The notes beneath the pieces are model-generated. The model was not told where the DNA came from. It was given only the letters and a program-made list of their open reading frames with translations, and made no database searches. From positions 248,001 to 312,000 of the forward strand of contig NZ_CP054493.1 in the NCBI RefSeq assembly GCF_015265475.1: 64,000 nt of DNA, read 5' to 3'. Positions 54,178-63,211 of this stretch are shown here, piece by piece. Position 1 is the first letter of the stretch. Each line of letters starts with the position of its first letter. A program made the translations under genes and the position numbers. The stretch comes from Candidatus Sulfurimonas marisnigri. GTDB lineage: Bacteria; Campylobacterota; Campylobacteria; Campylobacterales; Sulfurimonadaceae.

Positions 54178-54226
54178 CTTTAGTGCCATAGCGGTTAGCA
54201 TAGCAGAAGGAATTACTTCCTTTTGC
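54178..54226 (+). repeat. intergenic hairpin repeat, copy C
   Basis: A 49-bp element starting CTTTAG and ending in GCAGAAGGAA/TTCCTTTTGC (10-bp stem with one G-U, 4-base loop). It shares the start and the GGAA...TTCCTTTT hairpin design with copies A and B but is more diverged. It lies in the leader of the PgbA-like gene. Confidence 0.5.
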
Positions 54227-54251
54227 GTTTAAATAAAGAAAAGTGAAGAGA

Positions 54252-55016
54252 ATGAAATATATAGTTTTAGTTTTTATTTTAGCAATAGAGTTGTTTGGAA
54301 GTGTTATTAAATCTCCTGTAGTGACGGTGAATAATGATGAAACGGAAGTTACTATCAAAATAGATAAGATAGATGTTGGTATGAGCGGTTTCATAGTTCA
54401 TAAAATATCTCAAAATCGTACAACTATCTTGAAAAATGCTATTGTTGCAAGTTATGACAAAGATACACAAGTAGCAAAACTTATGCTTAGTGAATATACT
54501 GAGTTGACAAACGGCGCGCTTCCTAGTGGAAAATGGCATGTAGAAGTTGGAGATTATGTAGTCTTGGCATTTGGCTACACCAGAGGATTGCTGATAGCTC
54601 CAAATGAAGATATATACTATAGGGTAACTAAAAGTACAAAACTTCAATGGGTACATCCTGATATATTTGCAACTATACTCTCGTTTAATGGACACCCAAC
54701 ACCACTTAGAGAAGACTTCACAAAGATGAGTGAAACAACCTCTGTTGGTTTAGTCTTTATATTTTTAGAAGAGTTTGTATACACTGCAGATGCTAGAAGT
54801 TTTAAAATTTTAGCGGTGTCAGAGGCTAAACTGCCACAAGGTAGCACTAATCTCCCTTTTTATACAAGAGTTCCAGAGATAGATGCAAATTGGTGGGGAG
54901 AGGGTAGTAGTGAACTTGAGAGTTATGAGCCTTACTACTATGAACTTTTAGTTAATGCTAACCCTGAAAATAATAAATTACGAGAGAAGTTTGAAGCTTT
55001 TAAGACGAAGGAGTAA
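54252..55016 (+). CDS. PgbA N-terminal domain-like exported protein
   Basis: About 254 residues with a signal peptide (KYIVLVFILAIELFGS). The mature part (SPVVTVNNDETEVTI, GMSGFIVHKIS, DKDTQVAKLML and WVHPDIFATILSFNGHPTPLREDF) fits the plasminogen-binding PgbA N-terminal family known from Helicobacter. Lysine-rich binding repeats of the pathogen proteins are missing here, so host binding is not implied. I use ATG 54252; a GTG at 54243 is in frame. It ends in TAATG-like overlap with the GlcD-type gene. Confidence 0.75.
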   Translation: MKYIVLVFILAIELFGSVIKSPVVTVNNDETEVTIKIDKIDVGMSGFIVHKISQNRTTILKNAIVASYDKDTQVAKLMLSEYTELTNGALPSGKWHVEVGDYVVLAFGYTRGLLIAPNEDIYYRVTKSTKLQWVHPDIFATILSFNGHPTPLREDFTKMSETTSVGLVFIFLEEFVYTADARSFKILAVSEAKLPQGSTNLPFYTRVPEIDANWWGEGSSELESYEPYYYELLVNANPENNKLREKFEAFKTKE

Positions 55017-56404
55017 TGATGATTGATAGTAAACATTTAAAACATTTTAGCAGTATCGTAGGTGAGGAAAATATCTATAGCGACAAGGCTCACCTTATAG
55101 CTTACTCTTATGATGCAACACGTGAGCATTTTGAGCCTGATGCGGTGATTTTTCCAAGAAATGAAGAGGACGTAAGCAATATTTTAAAATATTGTAACGA
55201 GCATAGAGTTATAATTGTCCCTCGCGGAGCCGGAAGTGGTTTTACCGGCGGAGCACTTCCAAGCAGTGGTGGAATTGTCCTTGCGATGGAAAAACATATG
55301 AATAAAATCTTAGAGATTGATATGAAAAATATGGTGGCAATTGTTCAGCCCGGAGTTATAAATATGGACTTGCAACGTGCTGTAGAAGAGGTAGGTTTAT
55401 TTTACCCTCCAGATCCGGCTTCTCAAGACTACTCAACTATAGGTGGAAATGTTAGTGAAAATGCCGGTGGTATGAGAGCTGCGAAGTATGGAATAACAAA
55501 AGATTATGTAATGGCAACTCGCGCAGTTTTACCAAACGGCGATATCATTAAAGCAGGAAAAAGAACTATTAAGGATGTGGCTGGTTATAACATTAGCGGA
55601 ATTTTGATAGCAAGCGAAGGGACTCTCGCAGTACTTACAGAGATAACACTAAAACTTATTCCTAAGCCAAAGATGACTAAAACGGCTATGGGGATTTTCT
55701 CTAGCGTTAGTGATGCTATGGAGGCAGTTTATAAGACTATGGCTAGTGGTATAACACCGGTTGCTATGGAGTTTTTAGATAACTTGACCATCAGAGCAGT
55801 TGAACAGACATTTAAAAAAGGTTTGCCGGTTGATGCGGGTGCACTTTTAGTTACAGATGTTGATGGAAATTTAGAAGAAGATTTGAATTTTCAGCTTGCT
55901 CAAATTGAGAAGGTTTTTCGTGAAAACGGTTGTATTGAATTTAAAATTGCAAAAGATAAAGCCGAAGCATCAGACATATGGTTTGCACGCCGTAATGCTT
56001 CTCAATCACTTAGTATTTACGGAAGTAAAAAACTAAACGAAGATGTAACAGTTCCTCGCTCTGCATTACCAGAACTGCTAGAAAGATTCTATGCAATTGC
56101 TGATAAGTACAATATAAATATCCCATGTTTTGGACATACCGGTGATGGTAATGTTCATACAAATGTAATGGTTGATGGAAAAGACCCTGAACAGGTTAAA
56201 ATAGCTTACAAAGCTATAGAAGAGGTTTTTCAAGCTACAATAGACTTAGGCGGAACACTTTCAGGTGAGCACGGTATCGGTCTTGCAAAAGCACCATATA
56301 TGAAAATGGCTTTTACTGACGAAGAGATGAATCTGTTTAAGTCTATTAAGATGGCTTTTGATCCAAATAATATTTTAAATCCTGCCAAGATGGGGCTTAA
56401 CTGA
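55016..56404 (+). CDS. FAD-linked oxidase, GlcD/D-lactate dehydrogenase type
   Basis: A 462-residue FAD enzyme. The FAD-binding part has PRGAGSGFTGGALPSSGGI and GGNVSENAGGMRAAKYG; the C-terminal catalytic domain has FGHTGDGNVHTNVMVD and SGEHGIGLAKAPYM. It probably oxidises D-lactate or glycolate and feeds electrons to quinone. ATG 55016 overlaps the upstream stop by one base; ATG 55019 in the same frame is better spaced from GAAGGAG. The iron-sulfur GlcF partner is not next to it. Confidence 0.88.
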   Translation: MMIDSKHLKHFSSIVGEENIYSDKAHLIAYSYDATREHFEPDAVIFPRNEEDVSNILKYCNEHRVIIVPRGAGSGFTGGALPSSGGIVLAMEKHMNKILEIDMKNMVAIVQPGVINMDLQRAVEEVGLFYPPDPASQDYSTIGGNVSENAGGMRAAKYGITKDYVMATRAVLPNGDIIKAGKRTIKDVAGYNISGILIASEGTLAVLTEITLKLIPKPKMTKTAMGIFSSVSDAMEAVYKTMASGITPVAMEFLDNLTIRAVEQTFKKGLPVDAGALLVTDVDGNLEEDLNFQLAQIEKVFRENGCIEFKIAKDKAEASDIWFARRNASQSLSIYGSKKLNEDVTVPRSALPELLERFYAIADKYNINIPCFGHTGDGNVHTNVMVDGKDPEQVKIAYKAIEEVFQATIDLGGTLSGEHGIGLAKAPYMKMAFTDEEMNLFKSIKMAFDPNNILNPAKMGLN

Positions 56405-56420
56405 TTAGGAGTCAAGCTAC

Positions 56421-57251
56421 ATGTTAAAAGAAAAATTATATAAACTTTATAGACATACAAAATTTTTCTTATCTGCTTTTGCAGATAAAGATCTCTCTCT
56501 TTATGCTGCAAGCCTCAGTTTTTACACTATCTTTACTATTATCCCTCTGCTTTTGATTATGCTAACACTTCTTACTTCTCTACCGTCATTTACAGAACAT
56601 TATATGAGTATAAAAACATTTATATTTTCAAACCTTATGCCTGTAAATTCTGACATGATGATGGGGCATATAGATAAGTTTTTAGCAAACTCTGCAAAAA
56701 TGAGCGTTATTGGTCTTGTTATGGTCTTAGTTACATCACTTCTATTTTTTCAAGATTTTGAACATATTGCAAATAAAATTTTTCACGCACAAAAGAGAAC
56801 ACTCTGGGAGTCTGTAACAACTTACTGGACACTCCTTACTTTAACTCCGATTGCACTTGGAGTCTCTTTTTATATAACGGCTATGCTGGCTACGGTTATA
56901 AAGTCAAATGAAATGACCTCTGTTATAAATATACTTCCTGTTATCCCGTATCTGATTATTTGGGCACTCTTTTTTCTCATATTTCAAATCTCTGCAAATA
57001 CAAAGATAAATCCAAAAGCATCACTGATTAGTTCATTCGTAATATCTATAGTATTTAGTATCTCCAAGAATGCTTTTATTGAGTATGCTTTTTACAATAA
57101 GGCATATGCGACTATGTATGGCTCTTTTTCTATATTGATGTTTTTGTTTTTATGGATTTATGTGTCATGGGTTATTTTTATATATGGATTGAAGCTATGC
57201 TACATGATAAACCGCATATATAAAAACAAAGAAACTAAAAACGAGCATTAG
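56421..57251 (+). CDS. YihY/virulence factor BrkB family membrane protein
   Basis: A 276-residue inner-membrane protein with about six helices. The family block AASLSFYTIFTIIPLLL is at the N-terminus, followed by helices around GLVMVLVTSLLFFQDF and a C-terminal SFSILMFLFLWIYVSWVIFIYG. The transported substrate or role is unknown; the old ribonuclease BN name for this family is wrong. The last 57 bases overlap the end of comEC on the other strand, and a paired palindrome lies 42 bases after its stop. Confidence 0.87.
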   Translation: MLKEKLYKLYRHTKFFLSAFADKDLSLYAASLSFYTIFTIIPLLLIMLTLLTSLPSFTEHYMSIKTFIFSNLMPVNSDMMMGHIDKFLANSAKMSVIGLVMVLVTSLLFFQDFEHIANKIFHAQKRTLWESVTTYWTLLTLTPIALGVSFYITAMLATVIKSNEMTSVINILPVIPYLIIWALFFLIFQISANTKINPKASLISSFVISIVFSISKNAFIEYAFYNKAYATMYGSFSILMFLFLWIYVSWVIFIYGLKLCYMINRIYKNKETKNEH

Positions 57252-58484
57252 CCATACAAAACTTTTCTTATAAATGCTAAGAAGCGAAATCACTACATGT
57301 AGAGCTAGAAGTTTATAGCTTAGCTCTACATGTAGCCCCTCTTGACCTAGAAATATTAAACTCTCTAGTAAGCCATCAAATGCATCCGCATATCCAACTA
57401 CATGTAGCAATATACTTAGCGGGTAAAATAGAGTAAAGAGTGTTGTCCAGACAATAGAAAGCGGATGATAAATGCTAAAGTTTCCAAAAATAGTTAGTGA
57501 AAAGGGAAGCATTAAAATGTATACCCAAAATGGAATTATAATAAATTGCCATATTTTATTTAAATCTTTAAAGTGTATAAGAAATAAAAATATGTAAAAA
57601 ACTCCACTAACTGATAGCCAAAAACCAAGAGCAAAAAATAGTTTAGGAAAAAATGACAAGAGAAGCAAAACTGTTAAAAGCAGAGTCTGCATTGAGACTA
57701 TTTTAATCCCTCTATCATAAAGTATAAATCCAATAATAAGCATAGCAAAAGCACGAAGTAGTGAAGGAGGGGAGTCTAAGAAGAGTAGATAAGTAAGTAG
57801 TGCTAAAGATACAATAATAAAGATATCAAACTTTGAGTTTCTATATGGAAAATATCTATTTTGAAAATAGCTATAAATTGGTTTTAGCAAAAAGAAGAGC
57901 AGGGCGCTAAGTACACCTAAATGAAAACCGCTTATTGCCAATAGATGTGAGACTCCAAGAGTAGAAAATATACTTTGTAGCTCTTTATTTAATGGAGTTG
58001 CCGTGTATAGAGCTTGGTAGATATTAGCAATATTCTTATCTACATGTGAGCTATTGGAATTCTCACTTGTATGAATAGATGAAATATAAGTGTTCAGTTC
58101 CTGTTTTAGAGTAGGTGTTCTGTCAATATATTTCACTTTAGAGTAGGCATAAAAGCTTGTTAGATACTCATAAAAATTTATTTTACCTGCGAAGATTTCA
58201 AGTTTTAACTTTTTACCTTCTACATGCTCAAACGACTTTTTAGCACTACTGTAAAAAATAAAACCTTCTTCACTCTTGAGTTTTAGAACTTGAAAAGTTT
58301 TACCGTTTTTTATTTTTTCATATTGTTTAATAACTGCTGCAGATACTATCTGCGAATCGAAGCGTGTTAGTTGTTTATAGTTTTGGTACTCTATAAGAAG
58401 TGAGTAGAAGAGGACAAGTGTACATGTAAGTAAAAATAGGAGAAACTCTCTTTTTGTGTTAAAAAGTGAGACTCTCTCTATCAT
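57195..58484 (-). CDS. comEC: ComEC/Rec2-type competence membrane protein
   Basis: ComEC forms the inner-membrane channel for single-stranded DNA during natural transformation. It has 429 residues: an N-terminal helix, a DUF4131-like part, then the competence domain with LLAISGFHLGVLSALLFF and many membrane helices. The C-terminal metallo-beta-lactamase domain of longer ComEC proteins is absent, as is common in Campylobacterota. The last 60 residues contain three Leu-His-Val tripeptides, each encoded by CTACATGTAG. It follows dnaB by 30 bases on the same strand. Confidence 0.88.
   Translation of the reverse strand: MIERVSLFNTKREFLLFLLTCTLVLFYSLLIEYQNYKQLTRFDSQIVSAAVIKQYEKIKNGKTFQVLKLKSEEGFIFYSSAKKSFEHVEGKKLKLEIFAGKINFYEYLTSFYAYSKVKYIDRTPTLKQELNTYISSIHTSENSNSSHVDKNIANIYQALYTATPLNKELQSIFSTLGVSHLLAISGFHLGVLSALLFFLLKPIYSYFQNRYFPYRNSKFDIFIIVSLALLTYLLFLDSPPSLLRAFAMLIIGFILYDRGIKIVSMQTLLLTVLLLLSFFPKLFFALGFWLSVSGVFYIFLFLIHFKDLNKIWQFIIIPFWVYILMLPFSLTIFGNFSIYHPLSIVWTTLFTLFYPLSILLHVVGYADAFDGLLESLIFLGQEGLHVELSYKLLALHVVISLLSIYKKSFVWLMLVFSFFVFIYAVYHVA
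57293..57335. repeat. inverted pair of CTACATGTAG palindromes (15-bp stem) inside comEC, 42 bp after yihY
   Basis: CTACATGTAGAGCTA at 57293-57307 and its exact reverse complement at 57321-57335 are separated by 13 bases. The flanks are complementary beyond the palindromes, so the stem has 15 bp. The pair codes for the end of comEC (GLHVELSYKLLALHV region) and stands where a yihY terminator could be. Confidence 0.8.
57408..57417. repeat. third CTACATGTAG palindrome inside comEC
   Basis: A perfect copy read as Leu-His-Val-Val (LLHVVGY). Two partly matching sites, at 58041 (CTACATGTGAG) and 58421 (TACATGTA), lie further up in the same gene. Confidence 0.8.
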
Positions 58485-58514
58485 TTAAGGAGCTTGCATT
58501 TAAGGTTTTTTCAC

Positions 58515-59966
58515 TTAAAGCGGTGGCATTGAAACCATATCATTAGCAACATTAATATTTGCGGAGCGAGTATCTACGTTTTCATAAACTGTCTCAACTC
58601 CTTTTGCAAAAGGTTGCGCATCAACAAAGCGGGTGAGTTTTTTCTGAAAAACAAGTTTGACGTGTCCAGTAGGACCATTTCTCTGCTTTCCAATAATAAT
58701 CTCAGCATCCTCTTCCTCTTTTTCCACATACTCTGAGATAAACTCTTTACCATCAGCTTTTGCAGCTTTTTCGCGCTCTTTTTCTTCTTTATAGAGGTAA
58801 ACATCATCGCGGTAAACAAATAAAATAATATCTGCATCCTGCTCAATAGAACCAGACTCACGAATATCGCTTAGCATCGGTCGTTTATCGTTTCTTGACT
58901 CTAGTCCACGGTTAAGCTGTGAAAGTGCTACAATGGGCATATTTAGCTCACGAGCAAGCATCTTTAACCCACGAGACATCTCTGATACTTGAAGGTGTCT
59001 GTCTTGGTTCCCAACGCCACTCATAATTTGCAGATAGTCAATTACTGCAATCTCTATTTCGGGGTGCTTGTTTTTTAGTTTTCTAAGTTTTGAGCGAAGC
59101 TGATTTATGTTGATACTGCCGTGGTCATCAACATACAGTTTGGCATCGTTCATCTTGTCTATTGCACCGTTTAGAGAACCCCACTGGTCATCATTCATAT
59201 CACCTACACGTAATTTTTGCAGAGGAATTGAAGTTTGTATAGAGAGAAGTCTAAGCATAAGTTGCTCAGCCGGCATCTCGAGAGAGAAAAAAGCTACACC
59301 TTTACCCTGCATAATAAGACTGTTTACTGTGTTTAAGATAAAAGAGGTTTTCCCCATCGCAGGACGTGCCGCTATGATTACTAAGTCTCCTTTGCCAAAA
59401 CCGGTAGTCATTTTATTTAGTTCATGATAGCCTGTGTCAACACCAACTAAAATATTATTCCCGCGGGCTTTCATCTCTTTGATATATTCCATTGTGTCAA
59501 AGGTCATCTTTGGAGAGTCTTTAAAGTCGCTTGTTTGGTTGTCTTGCGTTATATCATAAAGCTTTTTCTCGACAATATCAATAACTTCCGCACTTGGTAG
59601 CTCCTCTTCAACTGTAACTCTTTTAATCTCAGTAGTTAGAGTTAGAAGGTGTCGCTTTAGAGATTTGTCTTTTATCTCTTCAACATACGCTTTTGTGTTT
59701 GAGATAGGGTTTGCTGATAAAATTTCAAGCATAACCTGCTCATCAAATTTTTTGATTTTTATAAGCTCTTTTTTTATAAACTCTTCATCAATAGGGTGGT
59801 CTTTTTGAAGAAGTTGAGTCATAACTTTAAATATATCTTGATGAGCAGGAAGGTAAAAATCATCTTCTCTAAGCGCAACGCTTAGTTCATCAAACTGCTG
59901 AGGTTCAAAAACAATTGAACTAAGTATTGAACGTTCAAAAGCTAGGTTGTATAAATTATCTTGCAT
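58515..59966 (-). CDS. dnaB: replicative DNA helicase
   Basis: The hexameric fork helicase, 483 residues with no intein. The N-terminal domain (FERSILSSIVFEPQQ) is followed by the RecA-like motor with AARPAMGKTSF (Walker A), FFSLEMPAEQLMLRLL and VIDYLQIMSG (Walker B). SQLNRGLESRNDKRPMLSDLR-type sequence near the end (SQLNRGLESRNDKRPMLSDI) is typical. AAAAGGTAATAG precedes the ATG. It is upstream of comEC on the same strand. Confidence 0.97.
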   Translation of the reverse strand: MQDNLYNLAFERSILSSIVFEPQQFDELSVALREDDFYLPAHQDIFKVMTQLLQKDHPIDEEFIKKELIKIKKFDEQVMLEILSANPISNTKAYVEEIKDKSLKRHLLTLTTEIKRVTVEEELPSAEVIDIVEKKLYDITQDNQTSDFKDSPKMTFDTMEYIKEMKARGNNILVGVDTGYHELNKMTTGFGKGDLVIIAARPAMGKTSFILNTVNSLIMQGKGVAFFSLEMPAEQLMLRLLSIQTSIPLQKLRVGDMNDDQWGSLNGAIDKMNDAKLYVDDHGSININQLRSKLRKLKNKHPEIEIAVIDYLQIMSGVGNQDRHLQVSEMSRGLKMLARELNMPIVALSQLNRGLESRNDKRPMLSDIRESGSIEQDADIILFVYRDDVYLYKEEKEREKAAKADGKEFISEYVEKEEEDAEIIIGKQRNGPTGHVKLVFQKKLTRFVDAQPFAKGVETVYENVDTRSANINVANDMVSMPPL

Positions 59967-60042
59967 CTATTACCTTTTCTCAGATAGTCTGAACAAGTCC
60001 AGACTATCTTCAGTCACTGAAGCTACACCTGTCGGTGAGAAA

Positions 60043-61107
60043 TTAATCATTCTGATTCCTCGCTGCATTTTCAACTTCTTCTACAAATCTGTCAACAAGT
60101 TCAGACTCATCTAGATTAGCCACAACTTCACCTTTTACCATAATGAGACCTTTTCCTTTACCATAAGCGATTGCTACATCAGCATGAGCCGCTTCACCAA
60201 TGGCATTTACAACACATCCCATAACTGAAACATTCATAGGAGCTTTTATGTGGGCAGTTCTTTTTTCTATTTCGCTAACTGCAGTAACTAGGTCAGCTTC
60301 AATTCTTCCACATGTAGGACAAGAGATAATATTTAGCCCATCTTTTACTGCACCGCTATCTTTTAAAATAGCTCGTGCAACATTTATCTCCTCTTCCAGT
60401 TCACCTGTTATAGAGACTCTCATAGTGTCACCGATTCCATCAAGAAGTAGTGCGCCAAGACCTATTGAGCTTTTAACAGTTGCATGAAAAAGAGTTCCTG
60501 CTTCTGTAACACCTATGTGAAAAGGGTAGTTGTTTTTAGGGCGTAACATTCTATATGCATCCACAGTTCTCTGAACATCGCTAGCTTTTAATGACACTTT
60601 GATGTCACTGAAGCCTAAATCCTCAAGATATTTTATGTTGTATTCTGCAGATGCAACCATCCCCTCTGCGGTTTGACCGTATTTGTCTAAAAACTCTTTT
60701 TCTAAGCTTCCAGAATTAACGCCTATTCTTATTGGAATATTTCTCGCTTGGCAAGCCTTGACAACCTCTTTTACTCGCTCACGTGAGCCAATGTTTCCAG
60801 GGTTGATTCGTATACAGTCAACCACTTCGGCAGCAATTAACGCTAGTTTATAGTTGAAGTGTATATCTGCAACAAGAGGCAGAGATATCTGCTCTTTTAT
60901 GCTTTTAAGTGCAAGAGCATCTTCCATATCTGGAACAGCTACTCTAACTATATCACAACCTGCAAAGTGGAGCCTTTTTATCTGCTCAACAGTTGTTGCA
61001 ACATCAGAAGTTTTTGAATATGTCATAGATTGTGTGCTTATAGGAGCATCACCACCAACAGCTACATTACCTACAAAAATTTGTTTAGTTTGGACTCTTT
61101 TTATCAT
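60043..61107 (-). CDS. ispG: 4-hydroxy-3-methylbut-2-enyl diphosphate synthase (flavodoxin/ferredoxin)
   Basis: IspG (GcpE) makes HMBPP in the MEP isoprenoid pathway using a 4Fe-4S cluster. It has 354 residues. The cluster cysteines are CPTC (about residue 264) and MGCVVN (about residue 299), and the conserved RINPGNIG and [10 protein letters not shown] blocks are in the barrel. The ispA product uses its output. The gene stands alone between dnaB and the two-component cassette with spaced ends. Confidence 0.95.
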   Translation of the reverse strand: MIKRVQTKQIFVGNVAVGGDAPISTQSMTYSKTSDVATTVEQIKRLHFAGCDIVRVAVPDMEDALALKSIKEQISLPLVADIHFNYKLALIAAEVVDCIRINPGNIGSRERVKEVVKACQARNIPIRIGVNSGSLEKEFLDKYGQTAEGMVASAEYNIKYLEDLGFSDIKVSLKASDVQRTVDAYRMLRPKNNYPFHIGVTEAGTLFHATVKSSIGLGALLLDGIGDTMRVSITGELEEEINVARAILKDSGAVKDGLNIISCPTCGRIEADLVTAVSEIEKRTAHIKAPMNVSVMGCVVNAIGEAAHADVAIAYGKGKGLIMVKGEVVANLDESELVDRFVEEVENAARNQND

Positions 61108-61224
61108 AAAGAGATTTTATCTTTTTTGGTATAAAAGGGTGCTTTAGTAATTGAAGATGCAAAATTAGATATGAAATTAGGAAGAATAGATTTTATCTTG
61201 TATCAAATATGATAAAATTTCGGA

Positions 61225-61320
61225 ATGAATAAAATAAAAAAGATACTATTGATAATTTTAGGGTTAAGCCTATCGGCTTATTTAATATACAGTGGCTTCG
61301 AGATTTTGAGTTTAAGTTAG
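61225..61320 (+). CDS. possible 31-residue single-helix membrane peptide
   Basis: ATG 61225 opens a 31-codon frame: a basic start (NKIKK) followed by a hydrophobic helix (ILLIILGLSLSAYLIY) and a short tail. A TATGATAAAAT-type -10 lies at about 61207. Its end overlaps the end of the HD-GYP gene on the other strand. There is no good ribosome-binding site. It is the only plausible gene in the 209-base gap after ispG; treat it as tentative. Confidence 0.3.
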   Translation: MNKIKKILLIILGLSLSAYLIYSGFEILSLS

Positions 61321-62822
61321 ATATTGTAGATATTTTCTATTTGAGAAATATTATTTATACTAGTTTTAGTTAAATCTACCCCTTTTAAAGTGTACTCAAC
61401 CTCGCTGTCTTTAATGATTTCATCAAGAAGTGGCAGTAGCTCAGCTATATCCTCTTCTTTTGTACTCATAACTACAAAATCGTCACCAAAGATTCTGAAT
61501 ACATCTGAGTGTAAAAAATGTCTATCTAAGCAGTTAGCAAAGTCACGTAATAGTATATCTCCATCTTTCCAGCTATATTTTTTGTTGTACTGAGAAAAAT
61601 TTTCTAGATTAAATATGTATAGGTGTTTGAACTCTTTATTAATCTTATTTTTCATCAATGAGATATCTAAATAATTTTGATTATATACATCGCTAAGGGT
61701 ATCTTTGTAAAAATATGAAAATCTCTCCTTCTCCAATTTAGTTTTAGGGAGTTGATTTATATTTGCATCAATATTTATGTCCTTGAGTGCTATTAGCGCG
61801 CTCTCAACTACTTCTGGATGAAATTGCTTACAGCTTAATTGCGTTAGCTCTATTAAGGCTTCAGTAACACTTTTTCTTGCTTTATATATTCTGTTGGTTG
61901 TCATGGCATCAAAAGCATCTGCTACTATCATTATTCTAGAGAGTGCTGGTATTGCATTTTTTGATAATCCGTGTGGATAACCGTGTCCATCATATCTTTC
62001 GTGATGAGATTTAACAATGTCTGCAAGATATGTAAACATTGGTATATGGCTAAGAAGCTTATAGCTTACTTCTACATGCTCTTGAATAAGTTTGTACTCT
62101 ATACCGTTTAACTGCTTAGGGTTTAAAAGTACAGAGTCTGGAGTTGCAACCTTGCCAATATCATGCAGTATCCCTGCTTGATATATTTTTGTACAATCAG
62201 CATCATCATATCCCATTTGTTTAGCTATTTTCTGACAATACTCAGCAACTCTTTTACTATGTCCAGCAGTGTAAGTGTCTCTCTCTTCTATCATCTCTAC
62301 CATTGATAAAAGTGTTTTTTCATAGTTGTGGTGTTGAAATTTAATAGTAGCATTAAGCTCTGATGTTTTTTGCTCTACCATCTCTTTTAGGTGCTCTTTA
62401 TATATCTCGTTCTCTTTAAATTTTTTAAGTTTATAAACTATTTTATAAAGTTCTTGATTTAACTGTTCCAAGTCAAAAGGTTTAAGAATATACCCATCTA
62501 CACCCATTTTGAATGCACTATGTAAATATTTGGATTCACTGTGAGCAGTTGTAATTAAAACAGACTGATTTTCATCCATATCTTTTATCTTCTTTATCAT
62601 CTCTATACCATTCATTTTTGGCATTGATAAATCAGTAATTATTATGTCAAACTTCCCTTTTTCGTAAGAGTTTAAGCCATCGACTCCATCATTAGCAACT
62701 ACAATGGTATGGAAAAACTTTTTAAGATACCGCATCATTGTTGTTTGAATTTCAATATCATCTTCAACATAAAGAGCTGAAAAGTTTTCACTCAACTCTT
62801 TAAGCTTTTTCAGGCTTCTCAC
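61317..62822 (-). CDS. response regulator with HD-GYP and degenerate C-terminal GGDEF domains
   Basis: A 501-residue regulator: a receiver domain (about 1-125, with VEDD, ITDLSMPKMNG and KPFD), a linker coiled coil, an HD-GYP phosphodiesterase domain (about 165-345, with TAGHSKRV, HDIGKV and HHERYDGHGYPHGL) and a C-terminal GGDEF-like domain (about 370-490). The signature at the GGDEF site is FGDDF, so cyclase activity is doubtful; it may sense GTP. HD-GYP proteins break down cyclic di-GMP. It overlaps the next gene upstream by ATGA (4 bases). Confidence 0.92.
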   Translation of the reverse strand: MRSLKKLKELSENFSALYVEDDIEIQTTMMRYLKKFFHTIVVANDGVDGLNSYEKGKFDIIITDLSMPKMNGIEMIKKIKDMDENQSVLITTAHSESKYLHSAFKMGVDGYILKPFDLEQLNQELYKIVYKLKKFKENEIYKEHLKEMVEQKTSELNATIKFQHHNYEKTLLSMVEMIEERDTYTAGHSKRVAEYCQKIAKQMGYDDADCTKIYQAGILHDIGKVATPDSVLLNPKQLNGIEYKLIQEHVEVSYKLLSHIPMFTYLADIVKSHHERYDGHGYPHGLSKNAIPALSRIMIVADAFDAMTTNRIYKARKSVTEALIELTQLSCKQFHPEVVESALIALKDINIDANINQLPKTKLEKERFSYFYKDTLSDVYNQNYLDISLMKNKINKEFKHLYIFNLENFSQYNKKYSWKDGDILLRDFANCLDRHFLHSDVFRIFGDDFVVMSTKEEDIAELLPLLDEIIKDSEVEYTLKGVDLTKTSINNISQIENIYNI

Positions 62823-63211
62823 TTTAGCTTTCCTACAGTCTCCATAATCATTATTATATCTTCAAATGAAATTGGTTTTTTAATAGCTATATTACTTAGT
62901 TGATCCTGTTCGTCTTCTACCTCTCTTGAAGCGGTTATAAATATAGTGAAAATATCTGGATTAATTTCCTTTATTTTTCTAATCATAGTAATTCCATCCA
63001 TCTTTGGCATTACGACATCTGTTATAACTATATCAATGTCTTTAGATTCTTTAAATGTATTAAGCCCATCTTCACCATCACAGCAGATAGTTACATTGTC
63101 AAAAAACTTACGAAGAAAAATGCCAGTACCATTTCTAACCATCTCCTCATCATCAACAAATAGCACTTTTAAATCTTTTACATGCTCTCTTAACTCTTTA
63201 ATATCCTTCAT
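62819..63211 (-). CDS. single-domain CheY-like response regulator
   Basis: A 130-residue lone receiver. Phosphorylation Asp is in VITDVVMPKMDG, with the acidic pair LFVDDEE, the Thr/Ser switch in FITASRE and the conserved Lys in IKKPISFED. It has no output domain. It overlaps both the HD-GYP gene and the kinase gene by 4 bases (ATGA), so all three are one translational unit. Confidence 0.93.
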   Translation of the reverse strand: MKDIKELREHVKDLKVLFVDDEEMVRNGTGIFLRKFFDNVTICCDGEDGLNTFKESKDIDIVITDVVMPKMDGITMIRKIKEINPDIFTIFITASREVEDEQDQLSNIAIKKPISFEDIIMIMETVGKLK

